9,428 nt of DNA. It comes from JAOUEE01 sp051011595 (GTDB lineage Bacteria > Actinomycetota > Acidimicrobiia > Acidimicrobiales > SHLQ01). The notes beneath the pieces are model-generated. The model made no database searches. It was not told where the DNA came from and was given only the letters and a program-made list of their open reading frames with translations. The DNA lies in the NCBI GenBank assembly GCA_051011595.1, contig JBPCTQ010000002.1, positions 1-9,428 of the forward strand, written 5' to 3'. The translations under genes were made by a program, and so were the position numbers. Positions 1 through 6,397 of this stretch are shown piece after piece (position 1 is the stretch's first letter; each line of letters opens with the position of its first letter).

Positions 1-816
1 CGACTGGAAAGTCCCCCGCAGGCGGTTCACGACGAGCGTGGCGAGTGCCTCGCCCTCCACGTCCTCGGCAATCAGCGCCAGCGGCTTGCCGGCCTGCATG
101 ACCTTCTCGAGTACGGGAAGCATGTCCTGGACGGAGCTGATCTTGCCCTGGTTGAACAGGATGTAGGGCTCGTCGAGCACCGACTCCTGCCGCTCGGGAT
201 CGGTGACGAAGTAGGGCGACAGATAGCCCTTGTCGAACTGCATGCCCTCGACGAAGGCGAGGTCCATGCCGAAGGTGTTCGACTCTTCGACCGTGACCAC
301 GCCGTCCTTGCCGACCTTGTCGATGGCGTCGGCGATGACCTGACCAACCTCGGCGTCGGCCGCCGAGATGCTGGCCACGTTGGCGATCTGGTCCTTGGAG
401 TCGTCGACCTTGACGGCCTGTTTCTGGATCGAGCCCACGGCCGCCTCGACGGCGGCTTCGATGCCGCGCTTGAGGCCCATGGGGTTGGCGCCGGCGGCCA
501 CGTTGCGCAGGCCGATCTGCACCAGGCTCTGCGCCAGCACGGTGGCGGTAGTGGTGCCGTCACCAGCGACGTCGTTGGTCTTGGTGGCGACCTCCTTCAC
601 CAGCTGGGCGCCCATGTTCTCGTACGGGTCTTCGAGCTCGACCTCGCGAGCGATCGACACACCGTCGTTGGTGATGGTGGGGGCACCGAACTTCTTGTCG
701 AGGACCACGTTGCGGCCCTTGGGGCCGAGGGTGACCTTGACGGCGTCGGCCAGTTTGTTGACTCCGGCCTCGAGGCCACGGCGGGCCTCTTCGTCGAACT
801 TGAGGATCTTGGGCAT
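1..816 (-). CDS. groEL: 60-kDa chaperonin GroEL (Cpn60), N-terminal 272 residues, gene runs off the window
   Basis: This is the ATP-driven cytosolic folding chaperonin, which works as a double ring with the GroES lid. The 272 codons present read MPKILKFDEEARRGLEAG and continue through hallmark blocks: KVTLGPKGRNVVLD (about residues 27-40), PTITNDGVSIAREVELEDPYENMGAQLVKEVA (about 46-77, seen in pieces) and the nucleotide-binding GDGTTTATVLAQ (about 85-97, with the catalytic Asp of GDGTT). The equatorial and intermediate segments and the first part of the apical domain are covered; the last residues seen are GTFQS, where family members continue with apical sequence. The ATG at 816-814 lies 10 nt after the groES stop, and an AGAGG ribosome binding site (828-824) overlaps that stop, so the two genes are probably co-translated. 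Control is presumably through the CIRCE operator ahead of groES. The truncation is only the window edge, and the family call is essentially certain. Confidence 0.98.
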   Translation of the reverse strand, partial: MPKILKFDEEARRGLEAGVNKLADAVKVTLGPKGRNVVLDKKFGAPTITNDGVSIAREVELEDPYENMGAQLVKEVATKTNDVAGDGTTTATVLAQSLVQIGLRNVAAGANPMGLKRGIEAAVEAAVGSIQKQAVKVDDSKDQIANVASISAADAEVGQVIADAIDKVGKDGVVTVEESNTFGMDLAFVEGMQFDKGYLSPYFVTDPERQESVLDEPYILFNQGKISSVQDMLPVLEKVMQAGKPLALIAEDVEGEALATLVVNRLRGTFQS

Positions 817-826
817 CGAAGGACCT

Positions 827-1117
827 CTACTTCACGGTCGCGAGCACGTCGCGAGCGTTGAGGATGAGGAGGTCTTCGCCACCGGAGGTGATCTCGGTGC
901 CGCCGTACTTGCTGTAGACGACGGTGTCGCCGACGCTGACGTCGTTGGGGATCAAGTCACCGGTGTTCTCCGAGCGCTTGCCCGGGCCGACGGCCAGGAC
1001 TTCGCCCTGCTGGGGCTTCTCCTTGGCCGTGTCGGGGATGACCAGACCGCTGGCGGTGGTCTCCTCCGACTCACTGGGCCGCACCACAATGCGGTCTTCG
1101 AGGGGCTGCAGGTTCAT
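827..1117 (-). CDS. groES: 10-kDa co-chaperonin GroES
   Basis: A 96-residue protein, the usual GroES length, which forms the heptameric lid of the GroEL chamber. It starts MNLQPLEDRIVVRPSESEE and has the mobile loop that docks to GroEL (about residues 17-36, with SGLVIPDTAKEKPQ). The beta-barrel core follows: GEVLAVGPGKR, VGDTVVYSKYGGTEI and the closing DLLILNARDVLATVK. The ATG at 1117 is chosen because it has a strong AGGAGA box 5 nt upstream and because GroES proteins begin there. The open frame extends further upstream to 1309, but that would run through the CIRCE operator and adds no GroES-like sequence. The gene is first in the chaperonin operon, with groEL 10 nt downstream. It is likely repressed by HrcA at normal temperature through CIRCE. 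Confidence 0.98.
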   Translation of the reverse strand: MNLQPLEDRIVVRPSESEETTASGLVIPDTAKEKPQQGEVLAVGPGKRSENTGDLIPNDVSVGDTVVYSKYGGTEITSGGEDLLILNARDVLATVK

Positions 1118-1122
1118 GCACG

Positions 1123-1128
1123 TCTCCT
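1123..1128 (-). promoter_or_regulatory. Ribosome binding site of groES
   Basis: On the minus strand AGGAGA lies 5 nt before the ATG at 1117. It is the strongest Shine-Dalgarno match in the window and settles the groES start in favour of 1117 over the longer open frame reaching 1309. Confidence 0.85.
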
Positions 1129-1152
1129 GTTGAGCAACCTGGACTGCAGGCG

Positions 1153-1179
1153 TTAGCAGTCTCCTAGGGCGAGTGCTAA
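1153..1179 (-). promoter_or_regulatory. CIRCE operator (HrcA binding site) of the groES-groEL operon
   Basis: Read on the minus strand, TTAGCACTC is followed by a 9-nt spacer and then GACTGCTAA. The CIRCE consensus is TTAGCACTC-N9-GAGTGCTAA, so the first arm is perfect and the second has a single change (G to C at its third base). Position also fits: it lies 35 nt upstream of the groES start, between the start and the candidate promoter. In the known system HrcA binds here and represses chaperonin transcription until heat or misfolded protein titrates GroEL away from HrcA. The hrcA gene itself is not in this window. Confidence 0.93.
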
Positions 1180-1208
1180 GGCTAGGCCCAGCGGTCAGAA
1201 TCGCGCAA
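1179..1208 (-). promoter_or_regulatory. Candidate promoter of groES-groEL
   Basis: On the minus strand a TTGCGC box (1208-1203) and a TAGCCT box (1184-1179) are separated by 18 nt. Both are weak matches to the sigma-70-type hexamers. The support is mainly positional: the -10 box abuts the CIRCE arm, so transcription would start inside the operator, as is common for CIRCE-controlled genes. Other promoters in this stretch cannot be excluded by eye. Confidence 0.3.
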
Positions 1209-1313
1209 CGTGGCAAACGGGTTTTGTGCAATATCCACCACACCGCGCACCCCCGCTGATCGCAAGGCGGGGCTGTCACCAGCTCAACGGACTTCGTCCG
1301 ACCCGACAACAGT

Positions 1314-1462
1314 ACGAAACCAAGGGGCCGACGGAGGAGGCCCCGGGTCAGCGCCTCCGGCGCAGCCCCGTCAGGAGCGCCGCATCAGGCAATCGTCGAG
1401 GCCCCACAACGTGGAGAGGCCAGAACCCCAGACCCAACAAGAAGAAGCGGCGCGAGTAGGGG
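1314..1462. repeat. Tandem repeat unit, copy A
   Basis: First of two degenerate tandem copies of a roughly 150-bp unit. The conserved parts are a left segment starting GAAACCAAGGGG (from 1316), a 45-bp core at 1343-1387 that is identical base for base to copy B, and a right end of 16 bp at 1447-1462. The middle (1388-1446) has diverged from copy B. The core contains three mutually complementary arms, GCGCC, GGCGC and GCGCC, that allow alternative hairpins; the tightest is GCGCC-TCC-GGCGC. Such structured intergenic repeats resemble REP/BIME-like elements, but I cannot assign a family. Confidence 0.8.
1317..1344 (-). terminator. Possible terminator of the glmS-tsaD operon
   Basis: On the minus strand a perfect 6-bp GC stem, GGGGCC (1344-1339) pairing with GGCCCC (1329-1324), encloses a 9-nt loop and is followed by TTGGTTT, a poor T-tract. 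It is the most terminator-like structure between tsaD and the groES promoter. It lies nearly 280 bp past the tsaD stop and the T-run is interrupted, so the call is tentative. Rho-dependent or unassisted termination at another site is equally possible. Confidence 0.3.
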
Positions 1463-1471
1463 GAGCGAAGC

Positions 1472-1618
1472 GGGAAACAAGGGAGCGAGGGACAAGCGAC
1501 CGGGTCAGCGCCTCCGGCGCAGCCCCGTCAGGAGCGCCGCATCAACCCACTCACCAAGACCACAACCGGCAGCCACCCAAACACCGAGACGACACCAACC
1601 TCGCGGCGCGAGTAGGGG
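1472..1618. repeat. Tandem repeat unit, copy B
   Basis: Second copy of the unit, same orientation, offset 156-158 bp from copy A. The left segment GAAACAAGGGAGCGA begins at 1474 and aligns to copy A with small indels. The identical 45-bp core is at 1500-1544, and the 16-bp right end at 1603-1618 lies just before the tsaD stop codon. The A/C-rich middle (1545-1602) differs from the corresponding part of copy A. Perfect identity of the core beside diverged flanks suggests selection or recent exchange on the core rather than a simple fresh duplication. Confidence 0.8.
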
Positions 1619-1621
1619 AAG

Positions 1622-2620
1622 TTACGGCACACCGGCACCGGGGTTGGCCCCGGTGTCGAGGGGGGCGGGACCGTCGCGGCGCAGTCGCCACCAGCCGGCG
1701 GCGGCCACCATGGCGGCGTTGTCGGTGCACATCGAGCGGCTGGGCAGGAAGGCCCGCAGGTCGTCTTCCACGCACACATCCAGCAGCCGTTCCCGGAGCT
1801 GGGAGTTGGCGGCCACGCCACCGGCGAGGCACAGGCCTTTGGCACCCACCTCGGTGGCGGCTCGGCGGGCCTTGTGGGTGAGCACGTCGACCACCGCTTC
1901 CTGGAACGATGCGGCCACGTCGGCGGTGGCGACGTCGGGGTGTTTGCGAACATGGTTCACCACGGCCGTCTTCAGGCCCGAGAACGAGAAGTCCAGCCCC
2001 TCGTTGCGCATGGCGCGGGGGAAGGCGATGGCCGACGGATCACCCTCCATGGCCAAGGCGTCGATGGCGGGGCCACCCGGGTAACCCAGACCGAGGTAGC
2101 GGGCCACTTTGTCGAAGGCCTCGCCCGCCGCGTCGTCGAGCGTGGACCCCAGCACCCGGTAGTCGCCATGGCCGACCATGTGCACCAGTTGGGTGTGACC
2201 GCCCGACACCAACAGCACCACCAGCGGCATCTCCAGATCGGGTTCTTCGAGGAACGCGGCGTAGAGGTGGGCCTCGAGGTGATTCACCGACACGAACGGA
2301 ACGTCCCACACCAGTGCCAGCGCCTTGGCTGCGCTGACGCCGACCAACAACGAACCGATCAGGCCGGGCCCGGTGGTGGCGGCCACCGCTTCGATGTCGG
2401 CATCGGGTAGTCCCGACTCCACCACGGCCTGGGCGATGACCGGGGCCAGCAGCTCGACATGGGCCCGACTGGCGATCTCGGGGACGACCCCGCCGAAGCG
2501 GGCGTGGAGGTCGACCTGGCTCGACACCACCGATGACAGCACCGACTGGGCGCCCACCACCACGGCCGCCGCAGTCTCGTCGCACGATGTCTCGATGCCG
2601 AGCACGATGTCGGCGCTCAT
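1622..2620 (-). CDS. tsaD: tRNA N6-adenosine threonylcarbamoyltransferase TsaD (Kae1/Gcp family)
   Basis: Catalytic subunit of the TsaBDE machine. It transfers the threonylcarbamoyl group from threonylcarbamoyl-AMP to A37 of tRNAs reading ANN codons, giving t6A. The 332-residue length is normal. Visible motifs are the ASKHA-type start IVLGIETSCDETAAAVV (5-21), the metal-binding HLEAH (His114 and His118), SGGHTQLV (139-146), AGEAFDKVARYLGLGYPGGP (165-184), FSFSGLKTAV (211-220), AGGVAANSQLRERL (266-279) and the metal ligand Asp300 in CTDNAAM. All expected catalytic and metal residues are present. The ATG at 2620-2618 overlaps the rimI TGA by four bases (ATGA), indicating coupled translation. 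It is the last gene of the long operon, and an intergenic repeat begins right after its stop. TsaB and TsaE are encoded just upstream; the fourth enzyme, TsaC, is not in the window. Confidence 0.97.
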   Translation of the reverse strand: MSADIVLGIETSCDETAAAVVVGAQSVLSSVVSSQVDLHARFGGVVPEIASRAHVELLAPVIAQAVVESGLPDADIEAVAATTGPGLIGSLLVGVSAAKALALVWDVPFVSVNHLEAHLYAAFLEEPDLEMPLVVLLVSGGHTQLVHMVGHGDYRVLGSTLDDAAGEAFDKVARYLGLGYPGGPAIDALAMEGDPSAIAFPRAMRNEGLDFSFSGLKTAVVNHVRKHPDVATADVAASFQEAVVDVLTHKARRAATEVGAKGLCLAGGVAANSQLRERLLDVCVEDDLRAFLPSRSMCTDNAAMVAAAGWWRLRRDGPAPLDTGANPGAGVP

Positions 2621-3189
2621 GAGTGGGCGTCCTCACGGTGCGGCACAACCATGAGACGGTCGAGCGACGGCTTGATCACACAGTCGCCCACCTCTTCGAC
2701 CAGCCCGTCGAGTCGTTCGGTGTACGCCGGTTCGCTCACGCCATGGGCCCACATGATGAGCGCATCCTCGCCGTCGTCGGCGTAGTAACCGGGCCGCACA
2801 CCGGCGGGCCCGAAGCCGAACTGCCGATACAACGATTGCGCCGGTTGGTTGCCGGCCCGAACCTCCAGGGTGAGGGCGTCGAGACCGAGCGCCACCGCTC
2901 GCCGAGCCAGCACCAGCATCAGCTGGGTGGCGATCCCGAGCCGGCGGCGCTCCGGGTCGACCGCCACCGTCACCACATGCCCGTCGCCGGCTTGCACCAA
3001 CAGGCCGGCGTGGCCCACGTGACCATTGGCCACCGACGCGGCCACATAGCAGGCCTCGGACGCGGGCCGGGCCAGCTCACGGCGCCACAGGTCGACCGAC
3101 CAGGGGCTGCGGTACACGATGGAGTCGATACGACGCATGTCGTGCACGTGGGCCGCACGGGCCGATTCGATGAACAGGGCGGCAGGCAT
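2617..3189 (-). CDS. rimI: GNAT N-acetyltransferase, RimI-like (ribosomal protein S18 alanine N-acetyltransferase)
   Basis: A 190-residue GNAT acetyltransferase. RimI proteins acetylate protein N-termini, classically that of ribosomal protein S18. The acetyl-CoA-binding motif A is VAVDPERRRLGIATQL (75-90), with the R-R-x-G-x-A pyrophosphate loop. It is followed by LTLEVRAGNQPAQSLYRQFGF (107-127), carrying the family's Glu109 and Tyr121, and RPGYYADDGEDALIMW (132-147). The N-terminal segment FIESARAAHVHDMRRID leads into SPWS, as in RimI. At 190 residues it exceeds the usual 150-160: about 35-40 extra residues follow the GNAT core (from about 150), without a motif I recognise. It begins 2 nt after the tsaB stop and overlaps tsaD by 4 nt. 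The placement between tsaB and tsaD is the standard one for rimI, which supports the name, but substrate specificity cannot be read from sequence. Confidence 0.88.
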   Translation of the reverse strand: MPAALFIESARAAHVHDMRRIDSIVYRSPWSVDLWRRELARPASEACYVAASVANGHVGHAGLLVQAGDGHVVTVAVDPERRRLGIATQLMLVLARRAVALGLDALTLEVRAGNQPAQSLYRQFGFGPAGVRPGYYADDGEDALIMWAHGVSEPAYTERLDGLVEEVGDCVIKPSLDRLMVVPHREDAHS

Positions 3190-3191
3190 GA

Positions 3192-3881
3192 TCAGCGGCT
3201 GGTCCAGTTGATCTCGGCGTCGGGCAGTCGAAGGTACAGCGGCTCGATCTCGCTCGGGGTCACGAACTCCTCGCGTAGCGCTCGGGGATGAGCCAACTGC
3301 ACCAACGATGCCGCGCTGGGGCAGGCCAGCCCCTGCTCGGCGATCTCGGTGTGACGCAACTCGTCGAACTCATCGCGGTATCGGAGGGCACCGTCGCCCA
3401 CCAGCAGGCACTCGTCGTCGAGAACGGACAGCTCGCCGGCCAGGTCGGCCGGGGTGCTCACCGTGTAGTCGGTGACCCGTTGGACGCCGCCCGGTACCGC
3501 TCGGTACGAGGCGTGGAACACCTCACCGCGGCGGGCGTCGAGGATGGCCACGATGAGCCGCCGGTTGTATCGGACCGGCCACGCCACCAGGTCGAGGCTG
3601 GACACGCCGATCATGGGCACACCCAGTCCGTGGGCCATGGCTGTGGCCGTGGCGATCCCGACTCGCAGGCCGGTGTACAGGCCGGGGCCGACATCGACGG
3701 CCACCACGCTGATCTCGGAGAGCTCGATGCACGCCTGCCGTCGGATGAAGTCGATCTGGGGTGCCAGCGATTCGGCATGGCGGCGACCCTTGGCCGCGTG
3801 AGCCGAGGCGATCACCCCTTCGTGACCGCCGATGGCGCACCCCACCTGGGCGGTGGCCGACTCGATGCCCAGGATCAACAC
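3192..3881 (-). CDS. tsaB: t6A biosynthesis scaffold protein TsaB (YeaZ)
   Basis: A TsaD paralogue that dimerises with TsaD and is needed for t6A37 formation but has no metal site of its own. The chosen protein is 229 residues and starts (M)LILGIESATAQVGCAIGG, matching the family N-terminus. Further family blocks are KGRRHAESLAPQI (31-43), VDVGPGLYTGLRVGIATA (62-79), LDARRGEVF (114-122) and the C-terminal PLYLRLPDAEINW (214-226). A GTG start at 3881-3879 is preferred: it overlaps the tsaE stop by 7 nt, and sequence further upstream in this frame is Arg/Pro-rich and antisense-like, lying over tsaE. A TTG at 3878, overlapping the stop by 4 nt, is an alternative that shortens the product by one residue. 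Neither start has a strong ribosome binding site, so translation probably depends on coupling to tsaE. Confidence 0.94.
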   Translation of the reverse strand: MLILGIESATAQVGCAIGGHEGVIASAHAAKGRRHAESLAPQIDFIRRQACIELSEISVVAVDVGPGLYTGLRVGIATATAMAHGLGVPMIGVSSLDLVAWPVRYNRRLIVAILDARRGEVFHASYRAVPGGVQRVTDYTVSTPADLAGELSVLDDECLLVGDGALRYRDEFDELRHTEIAEQGLACPSAASLVQLAHPRALREEFVTPSEIEPLYLRLPDAEINWTSR

Positions 3882-4372
3882 GTCGACACCGATCCGGGTC
3901 GATCGGCGTCGAGTCGCCGGGCCAGGGCGGCCTCCCGGCTGGCCCATCGACCACCCACGGGCCGCAACTCCACCAGTCGGTCGTCGTTGCCCTCGCCGAA
4001 GGTGAGCCGGATCTCGAGGTAGTCGGGGGGCAGGACGGGAACGATGGCGTCGCCCCACTCGATCAGGGTGACGGTGTCGCCGTCGAGCAGGTCGGGCAGA
4101 TCGAGGTCCATCGTCTCGGCCAGCTGATCGAGGCGGTAGACGTCGAGGTGGTGCATCAGGAGGCGCCCCTGGTACTGGCGGGCCAGCGTGAAGGTGGGGC
4201 TGGTGATGGGGTCGGCTACCCCCAGCGCCATGCCGAACCCCTGCGCGAAGGCGGTCTTGCCCGCCCCCAGATCACCGATCAACACGATGAGGTCACCGGC
4301 ATCAACGTGCTCGGCCACCACTCCGGCCAACGAGCGGGTCTGGTCTACAGAAGTGGTGGCGATGTGCAGCAT
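3875..4372 (-). CDS. tsaE: tRNA threonylcarbamoyladenosine biosynthesis ATPase TsaE
   Basis: P-loop ATPase that binds the TsaB-TsaD dimer and resets it between rounds of t6A synthesis. It has 165 residues, near the usual 150-160. The Walker A motif is GDLGAGKT (33-40), followed by FAQGFGMALG. Other family motifs are ITSPTFTL (56-63), HLDVYRL (75-81) and the Walker-B-like TLIEWGD (102-108). The C-terminal 25 or so residues (from about 141, Arg/Ala-rich) are a short extension beyond the core. The ATG at 4372 has a GAGG about 7 nt upstream. Its stop overlaps the tsaB start. A 50-bp gap separates it from the peptidase gene upstream; a TACGAT box lies there (4389-4384), but no matching -35 element is visible, so I do not call a promoter. 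Confidence 0.96.
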   Translation of the reverse strand: MLHIATTSVDQTRSLAGVVAEHVDAGDLIVLIGDLGAGKTAFAQGFGMALGVADPITSPTFTLARQYQGRLLMHHLDVYRLDQLAETMDLDLPDLLDGDTVTLIEWGDAIVPVLPPDYLEIRLTFGEGNDDRLVELRPVGGRWASREAALARRLDADRPGSVSTC

Positions 4373-4422
4373 GAGCAGGCCTCATCGTATGCCGTCGACT
4401 TCGACGGGACCTCCAATCGAGG

Positions 4423-5289
4423 TCAGCTCGATTCGTGGGTGATCGAGGTGACCGCGGCCTCGACAACGGCCGCGGCCAGCACCCGCAGGTGATCGATGTC
4501 GGCCTGGTGTGCGCCCACCGAGGCAGCCACCAATGCGTCGCCGTCGTGGCGGGTGTGGGCCGGGTGCAGCGATCGAGCCAAACCGTCGTGGCCTCCTTGG
4601 GCCAGCAGGTAGCAGTCACTCTTGGTGACCGCCGCGTCGGTGACGATCACCCCGACCGTGGTGTTCTCCCCCGGCGCCACCTCGGCCCACCGACCGACCG
4701 CATCGACGCCACGAACGAGCGGGTCCTCGGCTCGCAGGGCACCCCCGAGCGCATTGACGGCCAGCAGGGCCCCGACGGTCACGTCGCCGTGGCGCACCGA
4801 AGCCCACCCGATCCCCCCGGGGGTGGCCTGATCGGGACCGACCCAGTTGCCCACGGTGGCGCCCGTTCCAGCACCCACCGGGCCCACGGCAAACTCGCCG
4901 GCCGCCGCTATGGCCGCGGCTCGGCCGTCGGCGGCGGTGGGGCGCACCGAACCATCGCCCACCCCCAGGTCATAGATCGACATCCCCACCACGATCGGCA
5001 CCGGCCCGGCGGTGGTGGGGAACCCCACTCCCTCGTCGGCCAGCACATCCATCACCCCGTCGGCGGCAGCCAGCCCGAAAGCGGATCCTCCGCTCATCAC
5101 CACCGCGTCGAGCCGGTCGACCCGCCGCTGTGGGTCGAGAAGGGCGAACTCGCGGGTGGCCGGCGCTCCACCCCGCACCTCACCCGACGCAACCGTGCCC
5201 TCGGGAAAGCGCACCACGGTGCAGCCCGTGCGGGCCGCGGCATCGGTGTGGTGGCCGACTCGCACACCATCGATACCAGTGGCCGCCAT
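4423..5289 (-). CDS. P1 family (DmpA/NylC-like, MEROPS S58) self-cleaving aminopeptidase or amidase
   Basis: A 288-residue N-terminal-nucleophile hydrolase of the P1/S58 family, whose members are made as one chain, cut themselves into alpha and beta subunits and hydrolyse short amides. Known substrates include D-Ala amides and esters (DmpA), beta-peptides (BapA) and nylon oligomers (NylC). Visible blocks are GVRVGHHTDAAARTGCTVV (8-26), GEVRGGAPATRE (36-47), DAVVMSGGSAFGLAAADGVM (61-80), VGAGTGATVGNW (138-149), VGALLAVNALG (172-182) and PGENTTVGVIVTDA (206-219). By analogy with NylC the chain would be cut between Asn209 and Thr210, leaving Thr210 as nucleophile; this is inferred from alignment by eye. 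The ATG at 5289 follows the alr stop by one base, and no clear ribosome binding site is seen, so coupling to alr is likely. The frame is open further upstream to 5610, but there it only runs antisense-like over alr. There is no signal peptide, so the product is cytosolic. Substrate unknown. Confidence 0.88.
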   Translation of the reverse strand: MAATGIDGVRVGHHTDAAARTGCTVVRFPEGTVASGEVRGGAPATREFALLDPQRRVDRLDAVVMSGGSAFGLAAADGVMDVLADEGVGFPTTAGPVPIVVGMSIYDLGVGDGSVRPTAADGRAAAIAAAGEFAVGPVGAGTGATVGNWVGPDQATPGGIGWASVRHGDVTVGALLAVNALGGALRAEDPLVRGVDAVGRWAEVAPGENTTVGVIVTDAAVTKSDCYLLAQGGHDGLARSLHPAHTRHDGDALVAASVGAHQADIDHLRVLAAAVVEAAVTSITHESS

Positions 5290-5290
5290 G

Positions 5291-6397
5291 TCAGTGGTAC
5301 CGACGGCGCACTCGGGACCCGATGTCGCACACCACCTCGTAGGCGATGGTGTCGAGGCGTTGCGCCATGTCGGTGGCCGAGATCTCATCGTCGCCTTGTT
5401 GGCCGATGAACACGACCGGGTCGCCGGCGCGCACCGACGCGTCGCCGCAATCGACCAGCAACTGGTCCATGGTGACCCGGCCGACCATGGGGCACCGTCG
5501 CCCGCCGATGAGGACCTCGCCGCCCAGCGACGACAGCCGTCGAGGAATGCCGTCGGCGTACCCGATGGGCACGGTGGCCACCGTGGTGTCGGTGGGGGCG
5601 GTCCAGGCATGGCCGTACGAAACCGCGGTGCCGGCCTCGACCGGCTTCACGAACGAGACCTCGCTGTGCAGGCTCATGGCCGGCACCAGGTCGGCGAGGC
5701 CGTCGAGCGCGGGTGAGGGCGGAATGCCGTACACGGCGATGCCGCATCGGACCATGTCGTAGTGGGCGTCGGGGCGAGTGATGGTGGCCGCCGAGTTGCA
5801 GACGTGCACCAGGTCAGGTTGGTGGCCGGCCGCCCGAACCTCGTCGACGGTTCGACCGAACTGCTCCAGTTGGCTGCTGGTGAAGGGATTGTCGGGCTCG
5901 TCGGCCACCGGGCAGTGCGACCACAGACCGGTCAGGCGCAGCGAGTCCTTGGCGGCGATGGCGTCAGCCAGCCGCACGGCGTCGGCCGGGGCCACACCGA
6001 CGCGCGCCATGCCGGTGTCGACCTTGAGATGTACGGCCAGCTCGACACCACCCTGCTTGGCCGAGGCCGCGGCCGAGGCCAACCCTTCGCCGGTGTACAC
6101 GGTGGGCGTGAGGCCGTATTCGACGACCAGGCCCATCTGGTTGGGCCGCGGCTCGCTCAGCACCAGGATCGGCGCCGTGAGACCGGCGTCTCGCAGCTCG
6201 ATGCCTTCTTCGACCAGGGCCACCGCCAACCAGGTGGCGCCGGCTCGCAGGGTGGTGCGGGCCACCGCAACCGCGCCGTGGCGGTAGCCGTCCGCCTTCA
6301 CCACTGCGCACAACTCGGCGTCGGGGGCGGTTGCTGCCAATACCTCGGTGTTGTGGGCGATGGCGGCCAGGTCGACCGACGCCCAGGTGGGCCTCAT
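5291..6397 (-). CDS. alr: Alanine racemase (PLP-dependent)
   Basis: Converts L-alanine to D-alanine for peptidoglycan. The 368 residues form the N-terminal PLP barrel plus the C-terminal beta domain. The PLP-binding lysine is Lys34 in AVVKADGYRHGA (31-42). The second catalytic base is Tyr261 in AVSYGHAW (258-265). Other hallmarks are LKVDTGMARVGV (124-135), CNSAAT (200-205), MVRCGIAVYG (215-224, whose Arg contacts the cofactor), VPIGYADGIPRRL (276-288) and CPMVGRVTMDQLLVDCGD (302-319). Both catalytic residues are intact, so it should be active. The ATG at 6397 overlaps the nnr TGA by four bases (ATGA). It is followed one base later by the P1 peptidase. The canonical KANAYGHG appears here as KADGYRHG, a mild variant. 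Confidence 0.97.
   Translation of the reverse strand: MRPTWASVDLAAIAHNTEVLAATAPDAELCAVVKADGYRHGAVAVARTTLRAGATWLAVALVEEGIELRDAGLTAPILVLSEPRPNQMGLVVEYGLTPTVYTGEGLASAAASAKQGGVELAVHLKVDTGMARVGVAPADAVRLADAIAAKDSLRLTGLWSHCPVADEPDNPFTSSQLEQFGRTVDEVRAAGHQPDLVHVCNSAATITRPDAHYDMVRCGIAVYGIPPSPALDGLADLVPAMSLHSEVSFVKPVEAGTAVSYGHAWTAPTDTTVATVPIGYADGIPRRLSSLGGEVLIGGRRCPMVGRVTMDQLLVDCGDASVRAGDPVVFIGQQGDDEISATDMAQRLDTIAYEVVCDIGSRVRRRYH

Larger units (their letters stand above)
1180..1621. other. Intergenic region between tsaD and groES, no gene recognised
   Basis: About 440 bp separate the CIRCE operator from the tsaD stop. Short open frames exist on the plus strand (for example 1226-1459 and one running from 1210 into the tsaD antisense), but their products are low-complexity and rich in Arg, Pro and Gln, with no recognisable domain. 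I see no tRNA cloverleaf or known ncRNA. The stretch contains a weak groES promoter candidate, a small hairpin at 1288-1300 (arms CGGAC and GTCCG), a terminator-like hairpin at 1317-1344, and two tandem repeat copies. Confidence 0.7.

Noticed and set aside
368..1156. 262-codon plus-strand open frame across groES and groEL
   Set aside because: Antisense shadow of two certain genes, and it runs into the CIRCE region.
1118..1309. N-terminal extension of groES to 1309
   Set aside because: It would place the CIRCE operator and promoter inside the gene; the start at 1117 has a strong ribosome binding site and matches GroES.
1226..1459. Small plus-strand open frame ending in a basic KKKRRE tail
   Set aside because: It looks like a possible small basic protein, but the tail falls on the repeat's right end and the body matches no family. 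The second repeat copy does not keep the frame intact.
1343..1544. CRISPR array suggested by the repeated 45-bp sequence
   Set aside because: Only two copies, separated by 112 bp, too long for a spacer, with no cas genes; the copies belong to a larger tandem unit.
1210..1881. Plus-strand open frame covering the intergenic region and the 3' end of tsaD
   Set aside because: Low-complexity Arg/Pro/Gln-rich product, spans the tandem repeat, overlaps tsaD antisense, and has no good ribosome binding site.
4373..4422. Internal promoter ahead of tsaE
   Set aside because: A TACGAT box is present, but there is no -35 match at a suitable distance and the leader would be only about 5 nt; evidence is too weak to list.
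5290..5610. Upstream extension of the P1 peptidase frame
   Set aside because: Pro/Arg-rich sequence overlapping alr; the ATG at 5289 gives the proper family N-terminus directly after the alr stop.
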